Assembly (NCBI GenBank): GCA_014381795.1
Contig: JACNKY010000131.1
Coordinates: forward strand, 1-7,440
DNA length: 7,440 bases
Direction: 5' to 3'
From: Pseudomonadota bacterium
GTDB lineage: Bacteria > SAR324 > NAC60-12
Part shown: piece after piece, positions 1 through 4,355 of the stretch
Layout: each line of letters starts with the position of its first letter
How positions within the stretch are numbered: position 1 is the stretch's first letter
Made by a program: the position numbers and the translations under genes
Notes under the pieces: generated by a model
What the model saw: the letters and a program-made list of their open reading frames with translations, nothing else
What the model was told of the DNA's origin: nothing
The model's database searches: none

Positions 1-11
1 TGATACCAAAC

Positions 12-788
12 TCAGTGTTTACCGCTTCCTTCTACAGAGTAAATAAAGTCCAGAAAAGCACGGATTGCAGTACTTTCCCCGAAAGTTTCCTCTATAATCC
101 TCAGTGCTTCATCATTTTTCAGTTCAGAACGATAAAAAATCCTGTGCGCTTCCAGTATTTCACCGATTGCTTCACGACTGAAACCCCGGCGTTTTAAGCC
201 GACTATATTGACACCTTTTACTTCAAAACGATTCCCGTAACCAGTAGCGTATGGTGGGATGTTACGGTCAATCAGGGAAGCTGCGCCCGTGTAAACATAA
301 GATCCAACACTCAAGAATTGAGCAACACCGTTTTGCCCACCGAGGGTTACGTAGTCGTCCAGGGTAACATGTCCGCTCAGGCCGGTGTAATTTGCTAGAA
401 TATTATGGTTGCCTATGCTGCAGTCGTGAGCGACATGCACATAACCCATCAGCAAGTTGTCATCGCCAATTACAGTCTTTCCACCGCCGCCTACAGTTCC
501 ACGATGCACGGAAACACCTTCACGAAAGGTGTTTTTGCTGCCGATTGTGACCAGAGTTTTTTCCAGATTATATTTCAAATCCTGTGGTTCTCCACCTATA
601 TATGCCGAAGGGTGAAAAATATTTTCGGTACCGATTGTAGTTTGACCATCGAGGATGACGTGAGATTTTAACTGACATCCGTCTCCAATTGTGACACCTG
701 AACCAATCACGCAATACGGACCAATTTCGACATCTGCACCAATCTGTGCACCGTCCTCTATGATGGCAGTTGGATGAATTTTTTCCAT
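12..788 (-). CDS. lpxA: LpxA, acyl-[ACP]:UDP-N-acetylglucosamine O-acyltransferase
   Basis: This cytoplasmic enzyme performs the first step of lipid A synthesis, moving a 3-hydroxyacyl chain from acyl carrier protein to the 3-OH of UDP-GlcNAc. The 258-aa product (E. coli LpxA has 262) opens with left-handed beta-helix hexapeptide repeats (about residues 3-180; IGADVEIGPYCVIG is typical) and ends in the helical LpxA C-terminal domain. With an offset of four from E. coli numbering, the catalytic His125 is H121 (VHVAHDC), His122 is H118, His144 is H140, Asp74/Lys76 are D70/K72, and Asn198/Arg204/Arg205 are N194/R200/R201 (GVNIVGLKRRGFSREA). The position of E. coli His160 is alanine here (GVAQF, A156), and the acyl-ruler Gly173 is A169. 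I chose the ATG at 788 because family homology starts with MEKIHPTAII; a longer reading from 881 adds 31 unrelated residues. No clear Shine-Dalgarno is seen. The usual upstream partners fabZ and lpxD are absent, since the upstream neighbour is divergent. Identity is very secure. Confidence 0.97.
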   Translation of the reverse strand: MEKIHPTAIIEDGAQIGADVEIGPYCVIGSGVTIGDGCQLKSHVILDGQTTIGTENIFHPSAYIGGEPQDLKYNLEKTLVTIGSKNTFREGVSVHRGTVGGGGKTVIGDDNLLMGYVHVAHDCSIGNHNILANYTGLSGHVTLDDYVTLGGQNGVAQFLSVGSYVYTGAASLIDRNIPPYATGYGNRFEVKGVNIVGLKRRGFSREAIGEILEAHRIFYRSELKNDEALRIIEETFGESTAIRAFLDFIYSVEGSGKH

Positions 789-1012
789 AAGCAGATAAAA
801 ACGTGCGTGGTTAGGATTTTTTGCTGAGCTAACTAAAAAATATGAAGATTCATTGTGTGCTATATGCAACCCTAAAGTCAAGAAAACACTGCGTGATCAA
901 GATGTCAGTATCTGCTGAATCAGCTTGGCACCTTAAACAATTAGCCAAGGTTCACGAATTGCATTCATTCTGCAGCATGCTGACACTTTTTAAAAACAAT
1001 AAACAACACAGA
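789..1012. other. Divergent intergenic region between lpxA and the beta-barrel gene
   Basis: This is the largest non-coding stretch in the window and should hold the promoters for lpxA (leftward) and for the membrane protein-smr pair (rightward). I looked for sigma70-type boxes on both strands and found only fragments: TTGGCA at 925-930 (+) without a matching -10, an extended -10-like TGCTATATG at 858-866 (+) without a -35, and TTGACT on the minus strand near 875-880 with no well-spaced -10. No strong hairpin, RNA gene or convincing small ORF was found. Reading frames from both flanking genes run into it, but they lack family homology or signal-peptide logic. Confidence 0.4.
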
Positions 1013-1624
1013 ATGATGCTTAAATATACACTTTCACTGCTAACCCTGCTCCTTTTTGCAATTCCCGCAAGCGCGGAAACTTTACGCCTCAACAGCGGAG
1101 AATCGCTGGAAGGCAAAATAAGGATTATGGATGAAAAAACTTTGTATATTGAATCAAATCTGACTGCGCAGGAATTAAAAATTGACAGGGCGGATTTGAG
1201 TCTGATAGAGTTTGACACATCCGGACGCAGTCTGGCACGTAGAATCGGTATTGGTTTTCACTATCGTCCGAATGGAAATGAGGAAAATCTTTCAGTTAAA
1301 AACTGGATCAGCGAGATTGATTCTGCGGAATTGATGATAGCTTACAATTCTGGTTCAGTGAATACTTTCGGAGTTGAATTACGTTATGCGAGAGTTTTCA
1401 AGGTTGAAGGTACAAGTGACCTTTTTTATGGCGCCGGGACAGGACTCATTTCCAAAGACAGCAAACGTGGTACGGCATTTAGATTTTTTTCCGGGGGTGA
1501 GTTTTTCCCGAGGAGCAGTCCTAATTTTGGTATTTCACTTGAATTAGGTGTGCTACGTAAGCAGGGAGTAGGTGACGATACTCAAGGCTTCTACAACGCA
1601 ATATCAGCACGTTACTATTTTTAA
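1013..1624 (+). CDS. Predicted outer-membrane beta-barrel protein with N-terminal SH3-like segment
   Basis: I do not recognise a named family. From the ATG at 1013 (a second ATG follows at once at 1016) the product is 203 aa. It begins with a classic Sec signal peptide: a Lys near the start, a Leu-rich core (LLTLLLFAIP) and an ASA cleavage site before E22. Residues 22-68 (ETLRLNSGESLEGKI...) resemble the short beta-rich SH3-like modules with the pattern 'LKSGExxxGKI' found at the front of some exported proteins. From about residue 75 to the end, alternating hydrophobic/polar strands rich in Gly, Tyr and Phe (GIGFHYRP, AELMIAYNSG, FGVELRYARVF, FGISLELGVLR) finish in AISARYYF with a terminal Phe, the usual BAM recognition signature. 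A small eight-strand-class barrel of OmpX/OmpA size is plausible. The frame stays open back to 842, but that would bury the signal peptide behind 57 residues. There is no clear Shine-Dalgarno. The stop lies 12 bp before the smr start, suggesting co-transcription. Confidence 0.72.
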   Translation: MMLKYTLSLLTLLLFAIPASAETLRLNSGESLEGKIRIMDEKTLYIESNLTAQELKIDRADLSLIEFDTSGRSLARRIGIGFHYRPNGNEENLSVKNWISEIDSAELMIAYNSGSVNTFGVELRYARVFKVEGTSDLFYGAGTGLISKDSKRGTAFRFFSGGEFFPRSSPNFGISLELGVLRKQGVGDDTQGFYNAISARYYF

Positions 1625-1636
1625 TTGCGGGACAAC

Positions 1637-2089
1637 ATGGGCAAAAAAAGCTCAACTTCGTCCAGTCTCACTTTTGAAGAATCGGATCAACAGGATTATT
1701 TGATGGAAAAGATCTTTGACGGTATCAGTGATATTCCGGACAAAGAACCTCCCTTGGAAATTCCACTTTCCAAAGCTTCTCCGAAAAAAAAACAAGTCTC
1801 ATCATATAATACTGTTTCAAGACCTGACCAGGAGTTGGACTTGCACGGCAAAACTCGTGAAGAAGCAATCATGATGGTGCAGAATTTTGTAATGACGTGT
1901 CATGCAAATGAATTCCGTACCGCTTTGATCATTACCGGAAAAGGCCGCAATTCAGGAAACCAGGGACCTGTGCTAAATAAAGAAGTTAAGCATTGGCTTG
2001 AACGTAACGGCAAACCTTATCTGCATGATTATCATGACGCACTTCCTCGTTTTGGAGGGTCCGGAGCAATCTGGCTGAATTTTAAATAA
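1637..2089 (+). CDS. Smr-domain (small MutS-related) protein
   Basis: This 150-aa cytoplasmic protein has a stand-alone C-terminal Smr domain. The three family signatures are present: LDLHG with the following EEA (about residues 67-77), the TGKG glycine loop (100-103) followed by RNSGNQGPVLNKEV, and the GGSGA strand-turn (140-144) just before the C-terminus. Smr domains have nuclease or nucleic-acid-binding roles; E. coli SmrB cleaves mRNA at collided ribosomes. Which role this member has cannot be read from sequence. The first 66 residues are polar, with a Ser-rich start and a Lys run (SPKKKQ), and are probably flexible. The ATG at 1637 is preferred over the in-frame TTG at 1625 because it is a standard start and GCGGGA lies a few bases upstream as a modest ribosome site. 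It sits directly behind the membrane-protein gene and likely shares its transcript; a functional link between the two is not evident. Confidence 0.9.
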   Translation: MGKKSSTSSSLTFEESDQQDYLMEKIFDGISDIPDKEPPLEIPLSKASPKKKQVSSYNTVSRPDQELDLHGKTREEAIMMVQNFVMTCHANEFRTALIITGKGRNSGNQGPVLNKEVKHWLERNGKPYLHDYHDALPRFGGSGAIWLNFK

Positions 2090-2113
2090 AGTAGTAAATA
2101 TTTCTAAATCATT

Positions 2114-2133
2114 GTCATTTTGAACGAAGCAGG
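2114..2133 (+). repeat. Possible copy of a GTCATTyTGAACGAAG-type dispersed repeat
   Basis: The stretch GTCATTTTGAACGAAG in the gap between smr and apaG resembles an intergenic repeat that I recall being scattered through many Gram-negative genomes (consensus like GTCATTCTGAGCGAAGCGAAGAATCT). It is followed by a near-palindrome, AGGAAATATTTTCT (2131-2144). A diverged relative with the 11-base core ATTTTGAACGA is at 7424-7434. An 11-base match in a window this size is expected by chance, so the call rests on resemblance and on the intergenic location. Confidence 0.35.
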
Positions 2134-2195
2134 AAATATTTTCTCGAAATTACTGAGTACCTTTGACTTTTGCGGGGCAGTAAATAATCAGCAAA

Positions 2196-2579
2196 TTAAT
2201 TGATAACTCCTGGAATTGCAAGTGTGAAGCATGGAATAGTTACCTCAAATTCTTCACCGTCAGTTGTTGTCATTTTATAAGATCCCTGCATTGTTCCCAC
2301 TGGTGATTTTAGATGAGAACCGCTAGTGTATTCATACTCCTGATCCGGTTCCAATACAGGCTGATCTCCTACCACACCTTCGCCGCGTACCTCGTTTGTC
2401 TCTCCGTTGCTGTCTGTGATAATCCAGTGTCGCCGTAAAAGCTGTACTGTTCGCGTGCTCAAGTTTTTTAATCGTATACGATAAGCAAAGACGTAGTGAT
2501 CTTCTTCAGGTAAAGAATGCGTTTCTAGGTAAAATGATTCAACCTGTACCTGAACTCCTTCGGTGATTGCTTCTTCCAT
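2196..2579 (-). CDS. apaG: ApaG (CorD) domain protein
   Basis: The product is 127 aa, close to the 125 aa of E. coli ApaG, and is a single fibronectin-III-like beta-sandwich domain (ApaG/DUF525). Diagnostic stretches are RGEGVVGDQPVLEP (65-78), YTSGSHLKSPVGTMQGSY (84-101) and the closing FEVTIPCFTLAIP (111-123). The biochemical role of free-standing ApaG is not settled: mutants in enterobacteria affect Co2+/Mg2+ phenotypes, and related domains occur in eukaryotic F-box proteins. No signal peptide or membrane segment is present, so it is cytoplasmic. The start is secure, because AAAGGA lies four bases ahead of the ATG. The gene has its own good promoter (2630-2657) and is not next to ksgA or apaH, its partners in enterobacteria. 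It converges on smr with about 106 bp between. Confidence 0.96.
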   Translation of the reverse strand: MEEAITEGVQVQVESFYLETHSLPEEDHYVFAYRIRLKNLSTRTVQLLRRHWIITDSNGETNEVRGEGVVGDQPVLEPDQEYEYTSGSHLKSPVGTMQGSYKMTTTDGEEFEVTIPCFTLAIPGVIN

Positions 2580-2583
2580 TTCT

Positions 2584-2589
2584 TCCTTT
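2584..2589 (-). promoter_or_regulatory. Strong Shine-Dalgarno for apaG
   Basis: On the minus strand AAAGGA is followed by AGAA and then the apaG ATG. This fixes the start and contrasts with lpxA, obg and the TPR gene, which show no such site. Confidence 0.8.
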
Positions 2590-2613
2590 AAAATTCAATC
2601 AGTAAAAATATTT

Positions 2614-2629
2614 TCAAATTTTGATTTGA
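2614..2629. repeat. Inverted repeat TCAAAT-N4-ATTTGA at the predicted apaG transcription start
   Basis: Perfect 6-bp arms (2614-2619 and 2624-2629) flank TTTG. The repeat abuts the -10 box of the apaG promoter and covers the predicted start point (about 2622), a position where a repressor could bind. It is AT-rich and short, so chance is a real alternative. Confidence 0.3.
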
Positions 2630-2657
2630 GTTATACCGTAATTGTGGAAAATGGCAA
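2630..2657 (-). promoter_or_regulatory. Predicted sigma70-type promoter for apaG
   Basis: Reading leftward, the -35 box is TTGCCA (2652-2657, 5/6 to consensus), the spacer is 16 bp, and the -10 box is TATAAC (2630-2635, 5/6). Transcription would start near 2622, leaving a leader of about 43 nt before the apaG ATG. It is the best promoter match I found in the window. Confidence 0.65.
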
Positions 2658-2694
2658 AGAAAAAGTGACAGAGCCACAGAAATGTCTGCATAAC

Positions 2695-2723
2695 TTGCCC
2701 TTCAAACAAACATCTAGTAAAAT
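2695..2723 (+). promoter_or_regulatory. Predicted sigma70-type promoter for obg
   Basis: The -35 box is TTGCCC (2695-2700, 4/6), the spacer is exactly 17 bp, and the -10 box is TAAAAT (2718-2723, 5/6). Transcription would start near 2730, giving an AT-rich leader of about 54 nt to the obg ATG. It lies back to back with the apaG promoter; the two -35 boxes are 37 bp apart. Confidence 0.5.
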
Positions 2724-2783
2724 ATCGATTCGCAAACAGTCTACCCGTTAAATTATTAACAACTGCTTTTTCCCGTGTAATTT

Positions 2784-3860
2784 ATGAAATTTGTTGATTC
2801 AGTCAAAATCCATGTACGTTCCGGAAACGGTGGGGCGGGATGCACTGCATTCCGGAGGGAAAAATATATTCCGCATGGAGGACCTGATGGAGGAGACGGC
2901 GGAAAAGGCGGAGACGTATTTTTGTTAGGAGACCTTGGGAAGAATACCTTGCTTGATCTTTCATTTCAACAGCATCAGCATGCGGAACATGGAGCGAGCG
3001 GTGGTGGTAGCGATAAACACGGACGCAATGGTAAGGACCTTCACATTCACGTTCCGTTGGGGACAGTGGTAAAAGATATTGAAACAGGGGAAATTTTTCT
3101 GGAGGTGGTTGAGACAAAAGATTACCTGCTTTTTCCGGGTGGACGTGGTGGACGTGGTAACGCGCGTTTCAAAACATCAACGAACCGTGCCCCTGAATAT
3201 CATCAGCCAGGTGAAGAGGGACATGACTGCTGGGTTCGGCTGGAGCTTAAATTGATGGCAGATGTCGGCTTAGTTGGTTTCCCAAATGCGGGAAAATCTA
3301 CACTGATCAGCAGTGTTTCACAGGCACGTCCCAAAATCGCGGATTACCCATTCACCACACTTGTACCACAACTTGGTGTTGTTAAAATTGCTGATCTTGA
3401 TCCATTTGTGATTGCGGATATTCCGGGAATTATCGCGGGTGCACATGATGGCAGAGGACTCGGTGATCGTTTTTTACGTCACATTGAACGCACGGCAAGT
3501 TTGCTGCTGTTACTCGATGTTTCAGGATTTTCCGAAAATCCACCTCAGGAAGAATATACAACTTTGATTGAAGAACTGGACCTTTTTTCACCAAAACTTT
3601 TGAAAAAGTCGAGGGCAATTGCCCTCACAAAAATGGATAGTGTTGCCGACAATGATGAATTGGATGAACTGCAGAAGTTTCTTGAAGAAGCGGGAGAAAC
3701 TGTCTTTCGTGTTTCTTCTGTAAGTAAAAACGGAATCCCCGAGTTACTGCATTATCTGGGCGAAGTGGTGAAGAAGGAGCGCTTTCTTGAAACAGAAACA
3801 CCACAGGAAATTGAGCAGGCCCCACTTCCCGTTGACTCGATTTGGGACGATCATAGCTGA
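2784..3860 (+). CDS. obg: GTPase Obg (CgtA/ObgE)
   Basis: This 358-aa essential-family GTPase acts in 50S ribosome maturation and stress or ppGpp responses. The N-terminal Obg domain (about 1-158) has the glycine-rich signature: MKFVDSVKIHVRSGNGGAG, HGGPDGGDGGKGGDVFL and PGGRGGRGNARF. The GTPase domain follows (about 159-330): G1 GFPNAGKST (165-173), switch I YPFTTLVPQLGVV (188-200, Thr191/192), G3 DIPG (212-215), G4 TKMD (282-285, where NKxD is commonest but TKxD occurs) and G5 SSVSKNG (311-317). The tail from about 330 is short and acidic, ending IWDDHS, so the OCT domain of longer Gram-positive forms is absent. The start agrees with the family. No Shine-Dalgarno precedes it; the leader is CCGTGTAATTT. 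Obg often sits behind rplU-rpmA, but here apaG is divergent upstream and an unrecognised gene lies downstream. Confidence 0.98.
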   Translation: MKFVDSVKIHVRSGNGGAGCTAFRREKYIPHGGPDGGDGGKGGDVFLLGDLGKNTLLDLSFQQHQHAEHGASGGGSDKHGRNGKDLHIHVPLGTVVKDIETGEIFLEVVETKDYLLFPGGRGGRGNARFKTSTNRAPEYHQPGEEGHDCWVRLELKLMADVGLVGFPNAGKSTLISSVSQARPKIADYPFTTLVPQLGVVKIADLDPFVIADIPGIIAGAHDGRGLGDRFLRHIERTASLLLLLDVSGFSENPPQEEYTTLIEELDLFSPKLLKKSRAIALTKMDSVADNDELDELQKFLEEAGETVFRVSSVSKNGIPELLHYLGEVVKKERFLETETPQEIEQAPLPVDSIWDDHS

Positions 3861-3863
3861 CAA

Positions 3864-3881
3864 ATGCTTTGCAGGAAGCAT
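3864..3881 (+). other. Short hairpin just after obg
   Basis: ATGCTT and AAGCAT form a perfect 6-bp stem with a 6-base loop, four bases after the obg stop. No T-run follows, so it is not a standard intrinsic terminator. It could be a weak attenuator or 3'-end stabiliser, or chance. Its weakness leaves read-through into the 93-aa gene possible. Confidence 0.3.
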
Positions 3882-3990
3882 AGACGGTTATACTGCAGAT
3901 GCTGATGTGCGAAAATTTAAAACTTTTGCGAAATCTTAAAATTAAATTTTCAACACAGGCTCTGGAAAATAAATGTAAACAATTAATGAA

Positions 3991-3996
3991 AAAGGA
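3991..3996 (+). promoter_or_regulatory. Shine-Dalgarno for the 93-aa gene
   Basis: AAAGGA sits six bases ahead of the ATG at 4003, a near-ideal site. It picks the 4003 frame over the overlapping frame that starts at 3899 and has no such signal. Confidence 0.7.
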
Positions 3997-4002
3997 AAGA
4001 GA

Positions 4003-4284
4003 ATGGGAAAGAAAAATTTCGCAAAATATGAATTACGCTATGAAATCGCAAGTGAGAGGAGTAAAATTGCCGGTTACACCTTAATTCCAAAAAATAACCA
4101 TTCTGCCGAGGCACAGCACATGAGTGAGCATGAAACCTTACAGGCAATTCAGCGTCACGCACTTAAAGGAGAGTCCGAAGAAGTAAACAGACTTTTGTTG
4201 GAATTTCCGGAATCTAAAAGAGAAGACCTTAAAAAAATGTTAATACGGAGTGTTGAAACACACGGTAAAACTCTGGAACTTTAA
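4003..4284 (+). CDS. Unrecognised small protein (93 aa)
   Basis: I do not recognise this family. The product has no Cys or Trp, no signal peptide and no membrane segment, so it is probably cytoplasmic. It is highly charged but nearly balanced (16 Lys/Arg, 15 Asp/Glu, five His). Residues 8-29 (KYELRYEIAS...GYTLIP) could form beta strands. Residues 41-88 look like two or three amphipathic helices (SEHETLQAIQRHALKG, SEEVNRLLLEFP, KREDLKKMLIRSVETHG), a pattern seen in small helical-bundle or adaptor-like proteins. The start is supported by AAAGGA six bases upstream. It lies 142 bp behind obg on the same strand with no strong terminator between, so it may be transcribed from the obg promoter; I saw no convincing promoter of its own. 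It converges on the TPR gene. Good coding features argue that it is real; function is unknown. Confidence 0.75.
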   Translation: MGKKNFAKYELRYEIASERSKIAGYTLIPKNNHSAEAQHMSEHETLQAIQRHALKGESEEVNRLLLEFPESKREDLKKMLIRSVETHGKTLEL

Positions 4285-4306
4285 GAGATTCTACTCATCA
4301 CATAAT

Positions 4307-4317
4307 CGGCCATGCCG
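4307..4317. terminator. Weak GC-rich hairpin between convergent genes
   Basis: CGGC-CAT-GCCG forms a 4-bp GC stem in the 71-bp gap between the 93-aa gene and the TPR gene, both of which end here. Neither strand has a downstream T-run, so it is at best a partial bidirectional terminator. The heptamer GATTCTA flanks it on both sides (4287-4293 and 4326-4332). Confidence 0.25.
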
Positions 4318-4355
4318 GATCAAAGGATTCTATTCAAATCGAAGACATACTACTA

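Noticed and set aside
405..671. 88-aa plus-strand frame opposite lpxA
   Set aside because: It lies wholly within a highly conserved lpxA and is a mirror of the hexapeptide-repeat coding.
789..881. N-terminal extension of lpxA to an upstream ATG at 881
   Set aside because: The 31 added residues have no LpxA similarity, and the family begins with the MEKIHPTA-type motif encoded from 788.
842..1012. Longer start for the beta-barrel gene
   Set aside because: It would place a standard signal peptide 57 residues inside the protein; the tandem ATGs at 1013 and 1016 are far more sensible.
2131..2144. AGGAAATATTTTCT palindrome as a terminator between smr and apaG
   Set aside because: It has no loop, a weak AT stem and no T-tract, so it cannot act as a normal intrinsic terminator.
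2563..2751. 62-aa plus-strand frame between apaG and obg
   Set aside because: It overlaps the apaG start and both predicted promoters, and shows no coding character.
3138..3155. Two tandem copies of GGTGGACGT inside obg
   Set aside because: They encode the conserved GGRGGRG of the Obg domain, so protein constraint explains the repeat.
3909..3930. Imperfect hairpin GCGAAA...TTTTGC downstream of obg
   Set aside because: The stem is short, AT-rich and contains a wobble pair, with no T-run; chance is sufficient.
3899..4084. 61-aa plus-strand frame overlapping the start of the 93-aa gene
   Set aside because: It has no ribosome site and low-complexity Lys-rich content, and it overlaps the better-supported frame at 4003.
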